The notes beneath the pieces are model-generated. The model had not been told where the DNA came from. It saw only the letters and a list, made by a program, of their open reading frames with translations, and did not search any database. The translations under genes were made by a program, and so were the position numbers. From Nostoc sp. UHCC 0302 (GTDB lineage Bacteria; Cyanobacteriota; Cyanobacteriia; Cyanobacteriales; Nostocaceae), in contig NZ_CP151099.1 in assembly GCF_038096175.1 (NCBI RefSeq), positions 188,501-252,500 of the forward strand: DNA of 64,000 nt. The letters are read 5' to 3'. Shown in pieces: positions 25,428 through 35,200 of the stretch. Each line of letters starts with the position of its first letter. The stretch's first letter is position 1.

Positions 25428-25886
25428 ATGACAAACAACCCTGATGATCCGAATCCTCTAGATGTTACAGAAAATTTCCTCTCTCTAGGTGGTTTACAGA
25501 TTCTTGTCGTAGATGATAATGCCGACAGTCTTGTTTTAACTACCTATATTCTTGAAGGTTACGGCGCTAAAGTAACAACAGCTACATCTGCTGTAGAAGC
25601 TATTGAGGCAATCAAGCAATTCAAATTTGATATTTTTATTTTTGATATCGCTATGCCAGAAATAGATGGATATTCGTTAATTAACAAAGTTAGAGAGAGT
25701 CCATTTTCAGAAAACCAGGAGGTTCCTGCTATTGCTTTAACTGCTTTAGGATCTGAAGAAAGCTGGAACTTTACTCTCATATCTGCTTTTCAAAGTTACG
25801 TAAATAAGCCTATAGATCCTACTGCCTTAGTAATAGAAATTACAAAACTTATCAAAAGTTATGCATTCAAAAATAGTAAAGATTAG
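25428..25886 (+). CDS. Stand-alone response regulator receiver
   Basis: 152 aa, single REC domain with no output domain. Residues 22-140: ILVVDDNADS (acidic pair), FDIAMPEIDGY with the phospho-acceptor Asp, IALTALG (Thr/Ser) and VNKPID (Lys). The N-terminal 20 residues are a short polar extension. A stand-alone CheY-like protein acts by binding a partner, likely a hybrid kinase encoded elsewhere. Start fixed by AAGGAGG ten bases upstream. It has a structured leader, listed separately. Confidence 0.9.
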   Translation: MTNNPDDPNPLDVTENFLSLGGLQILVVDDNADSLVLTTYILEGYGAKVTTATSAVEAIEAIKQFKFDIFIFDIAMPEIDGYSLINKVRESPFSENQEVPAIALTALGSEESWNFTLISAFQSYVNKPIDPTALVIEITKLIKSYAFKNSKD

Positions 25887-26457
25887 CACTGACTTACTTA
25901 ACAGTTCTCAATCATTCGTGAACAGCAATAAACTTGGCTTTTTCAATCAATGAGGTTTTTGAGACGCTCAATTTTCCATAAAAATAATCCTGAACTGCCA
26001 GAAATCAGTTGAATTAGAAATATATGCTGAATCGTCTATACCTTAAGCAGAGCATCACTTCTTGATGTTCTCCCGAAGCAAAATAACTCTCGCAAAACCG
26101 CCCTAGACTAGCTCTAGGGCGGTTTTGTCTTGTATCTTTTCCTTATGGAGCTAGTTTTTACAGCAACTGGTTGGCGATCGCAATCTCTACACTAGTTTTA
26201 AACTATACCTATTTTTCTAAAAAATTTACGTTAACTCTCATTGGCACAGGTAAAAATATTTATGTCATTGCGATCGCGCTAGCGTTTCCGTAGGAGAAGG
26301 AAGACGCTACACTCGCCATGACAATGTATATTTAATTTTGCATAACTACTTACTTCAATCTTAAAACTTAAGATTGAAGCGATCGCACCAGAATAATGCA
26401 GCATTCTGAAGTATCTTGATTCTCAGATATTAATCAAAATTCAGAGATGCAACATCC
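25887..26457. other. Intergenic with terminator and repeat
   Basis: Holds the strong terminator and, at 26262-26330, a composite dispersed repeat (CATTGCGATCGCGCTAGCG ... CTCGCCATGACAATG) of the kind seen throughout Nostocales. No gene. Confidence 0.5.
26094..26126. terminator. Strong terminator hairpin
   Basis: Perfect 14-bp stem AAAACCGCCCTAGA/TCTAGGGCGGTTTT, 5-base loop, followed by GTCTTGTATCTTTT. It is 200 bases after the response regulator and probably ends its transcript. Confidence 0.8.
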
Positions 26458-27234
26458 ATGTGTCAATTGCTGGGAATGAATTGCAATGTTCCTACGGATA
26501 TTTGCTTTTCTTTTGAAGGGTTTTCTGCACGGGGAGGAAAAACCGATCATCATAGTGATGGTTGGGGCATTGCTTTCTTTGAAGGGAAAGGATGCCGGAT
26601 GTTTTTAGATGACCAAGCTTCTGTTGCTTCTCCGATAGCGGAGTTGGTACGAAGCTATCCTATTCACTCAACCCATGTCATAGCCCATATCCGTAAAGCA
26701 ACTCAGGGTGAAGTTGCCCTACACAACTGTCATCCTTTCCGTCGGGAACTGTGGGGAAAATATTGGGTGTTTGCCCATAACGGCAACTTACCAGACTTTC
26801 ATCCAGAAAATCTCGGTTTCTACCAAGCTGTGGGTAACACAGACAGTGAAAAAGCATTCTGCATGATGCTAGAAACCTTGCGAGCAAGTTTTCCTGAAGG
26901 TAAACCTTCTATAAAGGAGCTGTACCCTGTATTACGGAATATAACTAGTAAAATTGCATTGTCGGGTATTTTTAATTATTTATTGTCAGATGGAGAACAC
27001 TTTTTCGCTTACTGCTCAACCCGACTCAGTTATATTGTACGGCAAGCGCCTTTTGCAGCAGCTCACTTGATTGACCAAGATATGACGGTAGATTTTCGGG
27101 AGTTGACGACTCCTAGTGATCGCGTTGCTGTCATCGCTACTACCCCCCTTACTGACAACGAAGTTTGGACACCAATCCCACTAGGAGAACTGCTAGTATT
27201 TCAGGACGGTTTACCCTTGAAATTAGCATATTAA
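26458..27234 (+). CDS. Class II glutamine amidotransferase domain protein
   Basis: 258 aa Ntn-type glutaminase domain alone, YafJ-like. Cys2 (MCQLLGMN) becomes the N-terminal nucleophile after Met removal. Further conserved pieces: HHSDGWGIAFF, HIRKATQGEVALHNCHPF, FAHNGNLPDF and GNTDSEKAF. No synthase or transferase domain follows, so the acceptor of ammonia is unknown. Monocistronic. Confidence 0.88.
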   Translation: MCQLLGMNCNVPTDICFSFEGFSARGGKTDHHSDGWGIAFFEGKGCRMFLDDQASVASPIAELVRSYPIHSTHVIAHIRKATQGEVALHNCHPFRRELWGKYWVFAHNGNLPDFHPENLGFYQAVGNTDSEKAFCMMLETLRASFPEGKPSIKELYPVLRNITSKIALSGIFNYLLSDGEHFFAYCSTRLSYIVRQAPFAAAHLIDQDMTVDFRELTTPSDRVAVIATTPLTDNEVWTPIPLGELLVFQDGLPLKLAY

Positions 27235-27370
27235 ATTGACACAAACCAAGAAGGGAACAGGTTACAGGTTACAGAGAATAGTAAAGAGAACTAAACCCGA
27301 TAACCTATACCTGCTCCCTTAAGTCAGCAGCTATTTTAGCTCCTAAATCAAGCCTTTTTCCGAGGGACTT

Positions 27371-27403
27371 AATTACGAATTACGAATTACGAATTACGAA
27401 TTA
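27371..27403. repeat. AATTACG heptamer tandem repeat
   Basis: Four copies of AATTACG plus AATTA, immediately after the 3' end of the secreted protein gene. A typical short tandem repeat of filamentous cyanobacteria; a two-unit version occurs near 62343. Confidence 0.85.
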
Positions 27404-27406
27404 GTA

Positions 27407-27865
27407 TTATCTCCATATTGCCTTTTCGCAGACAATTACTCGCCCATTTTTAGTAACGGTTAGCTCTTTGCGGGTGAGGACGTAACGAACATTTCCATTA
27501 ACTGCTACAAATCGGTTGTTACTGTAGTTTCGCAGGGGAAGAATGACACCTCCTGTAGTACCATTTTTTGCATAACCTACATAAGTATTAGGGAGGTCAC
27601 CTCCACAAATGTATACTAAAAAGTTTTTTGTTTCAGCAGTTACAAACTGGCTACCACCACTATTTTCTGGACAGATAGAGTTCTGAGCTACTACGACAGA
27701 GCGACTACTGGATACACTCAACGAAGTAGTCTGCGTTTCTGCCTTGACACTGTTTTGGTTGATTTCTGTAGCTTGAACTGAAGGATTTAATAATAAAAGT
27801 GTCCCTATTGTTGCTAAGGAAAATTTGAATAAGTTTTTGCTATTGAGTTTATTTCCGAATACCAT
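27407..27865 (-). CDS. Secreted hypothetical protein, 152 aa
   Basis: Signal peptide: KLNSKNLFK then a hydrophobic LATIGTLLLL and cleavage near VQA-TE. The mature protein starts with a Ser/Thr/Val-rich linker followed by a compact beta-rich domain with a Cys pair (ICPENSGG, YICGGDLPNTYVG) and a NFLVYICGGDLPNTYVGYAK-type core ending RVIVCEKAIW. I recall similar small exported proteins in cyanobacteria but cannot name the family. Function unknown. Confidence 0.7.
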   Translation of the reverse strand: MVFGNKLNSKNLFKFSLATIGTLLLLNPSVQATEINQNSVKAETQTTSLSVSSSRSVVVAQNSICPENSGGSQFVTAETKNFLVYICGGDLPNTYVGYAKNGTTGGVILPLRNYSNNRFVAVNGNVRYVLTRKELTVTKNGRVIVCEKAIWR

Positions 27866-28681
27866 AATTTCGCCTGCCTTGTGAGAAAAAACAATTGTGT
27901 TTACTTTTAAAAATATGAGCTATAGCACTTCTAAATGAGTTGTGAGTTTTTCGTTGATACAGCCGTAGAATATTTATTTTTAATAACCAATTAAGTAACG
28001 ACTGACGGCTTTATAGACTGTATCAATAATATTCAATCATTTAATATGCTATTGCTATGTTTGATTGCTCAGTACTTTATTCTTCAAATCGAGGCAGAGC
28101 TTTTTCGGAAAAGTAATTAGATAGATTTTAAATTTTTAATTAAAAAGCTATTCGAGCGCATTTATTGCTTGAAAACAAGAGATAAGCTTAAAAAGTAAGT
28201 ATAAAAAAATACTATTTTAGGATTAAGGTATACACTATGCGTTCGGTAGTTGCTTCTCTTAGACAACTGCTGGAGTGGTTCTCCTTGGCTGCTATTTCTA
28301 TTGGAAAAGTAGCGTAACAAATCTTTTTTGTTCTCCATGTTTGAAAATATACAGGTATATATTCTTAAGGCGCACGACCCACTTCAGTGCTAATTTTCCC
28401 TGTATGTGCTGCATCCAATGGTCAGAGATATTTAAAATAACCAGCTATTTGCTTGCTGCATTTTCAGAGAAACCTATTAGCTTTATCATGACAATTTGAT
28501 ACTTGAAATCCACAGTAGTTTCAAATGCCTGTAGAACTGGTAGAATCACCATATTCTCGATAGAGAATGTGCTGTTCTTCTCTTGTGTTTATGACCAGAT
28601 ATCTGCAATTATATATTGCTATCAAGTAATATATAACTGTATTTCCATCAAGTAACTGTAGTTTTAGGGGAGGATATTGGG
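27866..28681. other. Upstream region of sbpA
   Basis: AT-rich, with no sizeable gene. It contains a short plus-strand ORF candidate at 28237-28317 (listed separately). A longer frame at 28275-28499 has no supporting features. Confidence 0.4.
28237..28317 (+). CDS. Possible 26-codon small ORF upstream of sbpA
   Basis: ATG with AAGG eight to nine bases before it, coding MRSVVASLRQLLEWFSLAAI and six more residues: an amphipathic/hydrophobic mini-protein. It lies 364 bases before sbpA. Could be a leader peptide or chance. Confidence 0.25.
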   Translation: MRSVVASLRQLLEWFSLAAISIGKVA

Positions 28682-29854
28682 ATGAGTTCGTGGCAACGCA
28701 CACTAGAAAGATTACAAGCGATGTCTTACGACAAGCTGCTTAGCATCTACGCTGAACAAAGAATACATCTGTTCAGACTAAATTCGCTCAAAGGCTTTGT
28801 ATCGTTATTTTTGGTAGGAGCCTTTTTGAGTGTGGCGATTGCCGCCTGCTCTGGAGGAAATGCAGGTAATTCTGCCAGTGAAACACCTGCGGCTAGCCCT
28901 GTTGCTGCTAACAAGCCAAATGTTGAACTCACACTGGTTTCCTTCGCGGTTACCAAAGCAGCTCACGAAGCCATCATTCCCAAGTTTGTAGAAAAATGGA
29001 AGCAAGACCATAACCAAACTGTCACCTTCAAACAAAGCTACGGCGGCTCCGGTTCTCAAACTCGCGCCGTCATTGATGGTTTGGAAGCAGATGTTGTCCA
29101 CTTGGCATTAGCTGGAGACACTCAAAAGATTGAGAAGGCTGGGCTGATTCAGCCAGGATGGGAAAAAGAAGTCCCCAACAATGGGATTGTCTCCAAAACT
29201 GTAGCAGCGCTAATCACTCGCACAGGCAACCCTAAAGGTCTCAAGACTTGGCAAGATTTGGCGAAACCTGGTACAAAACTGATTACCGCTGACCCTAAAA
29301 CATCAGGCATTGCTCGTTGGAATTTCTTAGCACTTTGGAACTCCGTAATTAAAACTGGTGGAGATGAGGCTAAAGCAACTGAGTTCTTAACTAAGGTTTT
29401 CACCAATGTGCCAATCTTGACTAAAGATGCACGGGAAGCGACTGACACATTTGCTAAGCAAGGTCAGGGAGATGCCTTAATCAACTACGAAAACGAAGTT
29501 ATTTTGGCGCAACAAAAAGGCGAGAAGATTGAGTATGTAGTTCCTGACGTGAACATATCTATTGACAATCCAATCGCAGTGGTAGACAAGAATGTCGATA
29601 AGCATGGTACTCGTGAAGTTGCTGAAGGTTTTGTCAAATACCTTTACACGCCAGAAGCCCAGCAGGAGTTTGTTAAGCTCGGATTCCGACCTGTAGATGA
29701 GACTTTAGCTCAATCTAAGGAAGTTACAGACAAGTATCCTAAAGTGAAAAATTTGGCTACAGTTAAGGACTTCGGTGGATGGGAAGTAGTTGACAAGAAG
29801 TTCTTTGCAGATGGTGGAATTTTTGACCAAATTCAAGCCAAAATCAAACGTTAA
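28682..29854 (+). CDS. sbpA: Sulfate ABC transporter substrate-binding protein
   Basis: Periplasmic sulfate/thiosulfate-binding protein: LTLVSFAVTKAAHEAIIPKF, SYGGSGSQTRAVIDGLEADVVHLALAGD, and the C-terminal VTDKYPKVKNLATVKDFGGW are diagnostic. 390 aa. The N-terminus is unusual: 36 polar residues precede the hydrophobic segment SLFLVGAFLSVAIAAC, whose Cys56 makes a plausible lipobox. The start is supported by GGGGAGG eight bases upstream. Followed by the two permease genes. Confidence 0.93.
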   Translation: MSSWQRTLERLQAMSYDKLLSIYAEQRIHLFRLNSLKGFVSLFLVGAFLSVAIAACSGGNAGNSASETPAASPVAANKPNVELTLVSFAVTKAAHEAIIPKFVEKWKQDHNQTVTFKQSYGGSGSQTRAVIDGLEADVVHLALAGDTQKIEKAGLIQPGWEKEVPNNGIVSKTVAALITRTGNPKGLKTWQDLAKPGTKLITADPKTSGIARWNFLALWNSVIKTGGDEAKATEFLTKVFTNVPILTKDAREATDTFAKQGQGDALINYENEVILAQQKGEKIEYVVPDVNISIDNPIAVVDKNVDKHGTREVAEGFVKYLYTPEAQQEFVKLGFRPVDETLAQSKEVTDKYPKVKNLATVKDFGGWEVVDKKFFADGGIFDQIQAKIKR

Positions 29855-29866
29855 TAGATAAAAAGA

Positions 29867-29896
29867 ATTCAGAGGTCAAAATTCTGACTTCTGAAT
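29867..29896. terminator. Stem-loop between sbpA and cysT
   Basis: ATTCAGAGGTCA against TGACTTCTGAAT (one G-T wobble), 6-base loop. It lies shortly after the sbpA stop and could attenuate read-through into the permease genes. No T run follows. Confidence 0.45.
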
Positions 29897-30128
29897 CACG
29901 CACGGATGAATCCCTATTTTTCAGCAAAAATTCTTTGCTTCTCTATATGTTCCATACCTAAAGAGGCTTGTAACTTCGACTCATCCGTCACTCGCACACT
30001 CTCTATTTTGGCTCCCGATTGCTAGCTCCTGACTTTTTCTTGGTCAATAGTTAGTGGCTAGTAGAAACAGAAACAATTGACAACTGACAAAAACTTGCTA
30101 TCGAATTTTAAATTTTTAATTGTGGACT

Positions 30129-30998
30129 ATGACTCTATCTTCTCCTGTGGAAGGTGAACGTAAAACTCCGGTTTGGAAGAACTTCTTCAGTCAGTTGTTG
30201 CGGCTTCCTTGGACATGGCGAATTACCCTGCTCTACCTGACGGTAATGTTGTTCCTTCCCATAAGCGCTATGTTCTTGAAAGCGAGTACCGAACCACCTG
30301 ATAGGTTTTGGGCGATCGCTACTAGTCCAGTGGCTCTGGCAACATATAACGTAACTTTTGTTACATCTATATTCGCAGCTCTCCTGAATGGTGTCTTTGG
30401 AACTCTGATTGCTTGGGTTTTAGTTCGCTACGACTTTCCCTTGAAACGGCTAATTGATGCCACAGTAGATTTACCTTTTGCCCTACCAACTTCGGTAGCA
30501 GGGCTAACACTGGCAACAGTTTACAGTGATAATGGCTGGATTGGTTCACTATTAGCACCTCTGGGAATTAAAGTATCTTTTACCCGTACAGGAGTAGCGG
30601 TAGCAATGATATTTATCTCACTACCTTTTATAGTGAGAACTGTGCAGCCGGTGCTTCAGGAAATGGAACATGAAATTGAAGAAGCGGCTTGGTGTCTGGG
30701 TGCTACTCAATGGCAAACCTTCTGGAAAGTAATTTTACCGCCGTTATTTCCCACGATTTTGACTGGTATTGCCTTGGGCTTCTCCCGTGCAGTGGGGGAG
30801 TATGGTTCGACTGTAATTATCTCGTCGAATACGCCCTTCAAAGATTTAATCGCACCCGTGTTGATTTTCCAACGCTTGGAGCAGTATGACTATTCTGGTG
30901 CAACAGTAATTGGCGTAGTTCTACTGGGAATTTCTTTGATACTGCTACTGGCAATTAATTTCTTACAAGCGTGGGCGAGACGATATGACAGTAGATAA
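30129..30998 (+). CDS. cysT: Sulfate ABC transporter permease CysT
   Basis: Inner-membrane permease, about six hydrophobic segments. The ABC EAA loop is [21 protein letters not shown]. Sequence [25 protein letters not shown] is typical of CysT/CysU. ATG at 30129 is preferred over the TTG at 30120. Overlaps cysW by 14 bases. Partners CysW in the heterodimeric channel. Confidence 0.92.
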   Translation: MTLSSPVEGERKTPVWKNFFSQLLRLPWTWRITLLYLTVMLFLPISAMFLKASTEPPDRFWAIATSPVALATYNVTFVTSIFAALLNGVFGTLIAWVLVRYDFPLKRLIDATVDLPFALPTSVAGLTLATVYSDNGWIGSLLAPLGIKVSFTRTGVAVAMIFISLPFIVRTVQPVLQEMEHEIEEAAWCLGATQWQTFWKVILPPLFPTILTGIALGFSRAVGEYGSTVIISSNTPFKDLIAPVLIFQRLEQYDYSGATVIGVVLLGISLILLLAINFLQAWARRYDSR

Positions 30999-31866
30999 GC
31001 CAAGTTTTCACTCATCATCTGGGTCTGAGACAAATACAGTCCAGCCAAAAAAACAGCCCAAAAGTTGGGTTCCGACACTTTTAATTGGCATAGCAATTGC
31101 CTATTTAGTTCTAGTTCAATATTTGCCTGCACTCAACGTCTTTATCCAGGCTTTCAGTAAGGGAGTTGGGCCGTTTTTATCTAACCTGACGCGGCCAGCC
31201 TTTCTCCATGCAGCTTGGTTAACATTCATACTGGCTGTAATTGCTGTGCCTGTGAATGCAGTGTTTGGGTTGTGTGCAGCTTGGGCGATCGCTCGTCATA
31301 AGTTTCCCGGTCGTGCTATAGTTCTCAGCATTATTGACCTGCCCTTTTCCATCTCACCCATAGTCGCTGGATTGATGATTGTGTTACTCTACGGGCGGAA
31401 TGGATGGTTTGGCCCTTGGCTACAAGCACATGATATTAAGATTATCTTTGCCTTTCCTGGCATGATACTTGCTACGGCTTTTGTAAGTATGCCGTTTGTG
31501 GCTCGCGAAGTTATCCCAGTCTTAGAAGAGTTTGGCAAGGATCAAGAAGAGGCTGCGAGAATTTTGGGAGCAAACGATTGGCAGGTATTTTGGCGGGTTA
31601 CTCTGCCTAGTATCCGTTGGGGTTTACTTTACGGCTTAATTTTGACCAATGCTAGAGCAATGGGTGAATTCGGAGCAGTTTCAGTAGTATCTGGCAACAT
31701 TGCTGACCAAACCCAGAGCTTACCACTATTTGTAGAAGATGCCTATAAACAGTATGAAACTGAGGCTGCATTTTCTGCTGCTGTACTGTTAGGGCTGCTA
31801 GCAGTAGTCACTTTGGTGCTAAAGGAGATTTTAGAAAGGAAAACCCGCATTAAAGAGGTTGAATAA
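30985..31866 (+). CDS. cysW: Sulfate ABC transporter permease CysW
   Basis: Second permease subunit: [25 protein letters not shown] and the EAA loop [21 protein letters not shown], then [21 protein letters not shown], characteristic of CysW. 293 aa. Overlaps the end of cysT by 14 bases, so they are translationally coupled. No cysA ATPase follows; it must be encoded elsewhere. Confidence 0.92.
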   Translation: MTVDKPSFHSSSGSETNTVQPKKQPKSWVPTLLIGIAIAYLVLVQYLPALNVFIQAFSKGVGPFLSNLTRPAFLHAAWLTFILAVIAVPVNAVFGLCAAWAIARHKFPGRAIVLSIIDLPFSISPIVAGLMIVLLYGRNGWFGPWLQAHDIKIIFAFPGMILATAFVSMPFVAREVIPVLEEFGKDQEEAARILGANDWQVFWRVTLPSIRWGLLYGLILTNARAMGEFGAVSVVSGNIADQTQSLPLFVEDAYKQYETEAAFSAAVLLGLLAVVTLVLKEILERKTRIKEVE

Positions 31867-31870
31867 ATAA

Positions 31871-31950
31871 GGGAATAGGGAATAGGGAATAGGGCATTAG
31901 TTCTTGTCCCCCAATCCCCAATCCCCAATCCCCAGTCCCCAGTCCCCAGA
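31871..31950. repeat. Heptamer repeats between cysW and the NIL gene
   Basis: Three GGGAATA units (31871-31891), then three CCCCAAT, two CCCCAGT and one CCCCAGA (31909-31950). Read in frame with the next gene this gives a meaningless SPNPQ string, a reason to start that gene at 31964. Confidence 0.8.
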
Positions 31951-31963
31951 CCCTAGTAAAAAT

Positions 31964-32230
31964 ATGGCTGATGACAATACACTTAACCATAAACGGATTC
32001 GACTCAGGATTCCCAAAGACTATCATCAGGAACCTGTAATTTCCCGTCTGGTGTCTGACTACGGTCTAATAGTGAACATCACTGCGGCAATTTTAGGAGC
32101 CAACGCTGTTGGAGATGGTTGGTTTGACCTTGAGTTAAAAGGCACAGATTCACAAATTCAGAGTGGACTCACCTATCTCCAAAACTTAGAACTGGAAGTT
32201 TGGGACGACACTAAGAAAGATGATTGGTAA
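31964..32230 (+). CDS. NIL-domain protein
   Basis: 88 aa from ATG 31964. It is a free-standing NIL domain, the ferredoxin-like fold otherwise found at the C-terminus of the MetN methionine transporter ATPase and in some Fe-S proteins: KRIRLRIPKDYHQEPVISRL, VNITAAILGANAVGDGWFDLEL, GLTYLQNLELEVWD. Its position right after cysTW suggests a ligand-sensing or regulatory part in sulfur-compound uptake. Convergent with the giant gene that ends at 32290. Confidence 0.85.
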   Translation: MADDNTLNHKRIRLRIPKDYHQEPVISRLVSDYGLIVNITAAILGANAVGDGWFDLELKGTDSQIQSGLTYLQNLELEVWDDTKKDDW

Positions 32231-32289
32231 GCAGGTAGGGAGTAAGGGAGATGAGGAAGAATAACTAATGCCCTATGCCCTATGCCCCT

Positions 32290-35200
32290 TTACCAAGGAT
32301 TGCCAACCATTGTAAATGCTGCCCAATAATAAGGATGAGATAGCGATTGCTCAGATTCATCAACACTGTCAGCAGGCAAAGGTAAACTCTCAACTTGTCC
32401 GAAACCTCGCACCTGACCATTCCTTAAAAAAATCTGTCCTTTGGCCATAGCTACTTGAGCTTGTCTTAGAGCTTCTGCCCGGATGGGAGATGTTCTTAAA
32501 TTCTCATAAAATTTGGTCATCAACGCTGCTGTACCAGCATCGTTAACTGTCCAGAGACTAGCAACACTCGTTTTCACACCTGCTAGCACTGCTAAACCTG
32601 CAAATCCAATTTCCGCCTCTTCGTTTCCTAAAGCAGTTCTACAAGCGCTCAGCACCAACATCTCGACTTGGGGTTCATTTAAACGTAGCTGCCGTAGTTG
32701 GTTCAAGCGTAACTTGTCTTCCCACAACTGAATATAGGAGTTACTCAAAGTGCCAGTGGTAAAATCAGCATGGGTTGCCATGTGAATAATCCCAAAAGGT
32801 TGTTGGCGGCGGATAGCTTTGAGATTCTCTAAAGTGGCTTGCTTGTTTAACAACAATTTGCCCTGCCAAAGTTTTGAAACCAGGGTAGATAACTCAATGG
32901 GAACTGCTGGCAAAGGCTCTTGCCCCTGAGTACTCTGGGATACGCCCAAAGCTAAAACTTGTGACTTTTTGATATCAGTGTAGAGAGTATTAGTCAAGCT
33001 AAGACTGGGCATCAAACCAATACTGTATTTTTCTATCAGAAATTTCTGACCATCGTGAAGTGCTGCTATTGGGGTTGAACGTAACCCAACGTCTGGCAAG
33101 AAAACGAGATTGTTGATTCCTCGTGCTTGTAAATCTGCCTCTAGTGGTGCAATAATCCAACGATAGAGTTGCTGAGATGGACGTAAGTAACCGTTACGAC
33201 GACGGTTTTGTGGACTAACGATTTGGTCACGAAATTCTTGAGCTACTTGTAAAACTTTGGCTTTTGTCGCTGCTGGGATACGCTGGCGTATGGGGTTACC
33301 CTTGCTAGTTACCACTACTAGTTCTAGTTGATCAGTATCCTGCTCGACTATAGTATTCAATTGTTTAGTCAATCGTTTTGCTGTTGGCGGAATCTCTACA
33401 GGTACAAAACTTATATAGATAAATGCAGGTTTAACACCAGTAGCTTTTTCAATTTTGCTAGCAATGTCTTTAGCATCATCCACTGATTTGACTTTAGGAT
33501 TGGGTATACCTAAATAATCTGCAAACCTACTAGTGAATTTACCTTCAGGAGTGGGGTCAGAATCAAGAATGCTGACGTTAATATTGGGGCCAGGAGGCTC
33601 GGTTATTATAACTGGATTGCACTGGAATGAGCAGGGCGGAATATTTGGTTTTTGTGGTATTTGTTGTTCTTGTACTTGTACTTGTATAGTTGCAGGTGCT
33701 GAAGATGAAACGCGATCGCTCCCTACAACTCTGAAAGCATTGAATAAGCCTGTAACACCGTTTGGTGGTGTATAGTTGAGCGTTTCACCTGTCGTTACAG
33801 TGTCTCCAGGATTTAAAACAGTATTGCCTCGTCTCAGGGTTCCTGCCAAAATGCTATCAATCACGACAGTTGTGTTGTCAAGATTAATATCGTTAACATT
33901 GGCATTAAAAGTAAAGTCAAATGCTTGATTGGGTTGAGCAGCCGACAATGGTGAGTTTGTTGTCAGTGTCGGCGGGGTGTTGACGGAAGTAATAGTAATG
34001 CCGCTGGGAGTATTAAGGGCATTTCCACCATTAGGCAAGACGGGAAAGCTATCTGAAGAGATACTGGAACTTCCCCCTGCGTTAATTGTCCCCCTTGTAC
34101 CGTTGACACTGACATCACCTACAGTGAATGGAACATTATCTGGCCCACCATCATGTTGAATGGTGATCGTACCTCCGTCAGGAGGTGCAAGGCTAGTTCT
34201 AGTACTACTTCCCTCTCCCTCATTAGTAATTAAAACTCCGCCACTAGAGATTGTATCACCCGTCCCTATTCCTCGAATTAGTCCATTTGTCAGCACTTGT
34301 ACGTTGCCACCTTTGACAGTGCTACCAGATTCTGTCGTTGCCTGAGTGTTGATGCTGCTAAAAGTAATTGTGCTGCCAACAGTATTAGTAGTCTGTAACG
34401 TGACGTTACCACCTGTTACAGTTGCAGTACCATCTACTCCTGTGGCAGTTGCTGAGGCATCAATAGCACCGTTAACCGTGATAGTATTTCTCGCATTTAA
34501 GCTGACTGAGCCAGCCGTCGCTGTAAAATTGCCACTTCCATCGTTGGCTACAGACGAGTTAATTGCTTGGGTGGTAATACTGCCCTGGGTAGTTGTTAAG
34601 TTTACATTACCCGCTGTGCTGCTTGAACTAAAACCACTATTCACAGAGCTATTAATAGTACCACTTTGGATATTACCTACCGCATTCATATTTACCGATC
34701 CATCTGTTGGATCATCAAAAATGGGAATCTCTCTGGTGTCAAGATTTCCCAGGGTAATACCCCCATTAGTGCTAGTAACACTAATATTGCCAGACCCATA
34801 GCCATCTCCACTGGCAATGATATTGCCTCCAGTAATGTTGTCACGTGCAGATAACGTTACATTGCTACCAAAGTTACCACTTGTATCAATATTCCCCAGA
34901 GTAATAGCGCTATTAGTGCTGGTAACGTTGATACTACCAGAGCCACCATAGCCATCTCCACTGGCAATGATGTTGCCTCCAGTAATGCTATCACGCGCAG
35001 ATAACGTTACATTGCCGCTATTGCTGCTAGAGCCACCAGTTGTATCAATATCTCCCAGTATTAGACTAGCTCCCGAAATAGTGATATTCCTTTGAGCAGT
35101 GTTGATGATATTACCTGTCCCCATCCTGAAAGCGCCTATACCATCACTATCTGCATCTGCTGTAAATGTAATTGCGTCTCCAGGTGATCCTCCGTTACTA

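Noticed and set aside
27371-27403. AATTACG array considered as CRISPR repeats
   Set aside because: Units are directly adjacent 7-mers with no spacers; no cas genes in the window.
28275-28499. 74-codon ORF upstream of sbpA
   Set aside because: Cys/Phe-rich random-looking composition, no SD; overlaps the more plausible mini-ORF in another frame.
34346-34801. 151-codon plus-strand ORF opposite the adhesin shaft
   Set aside because: Antisense shadow of the Gly/Thr/Asn-rich repeat region of the fusion gene.
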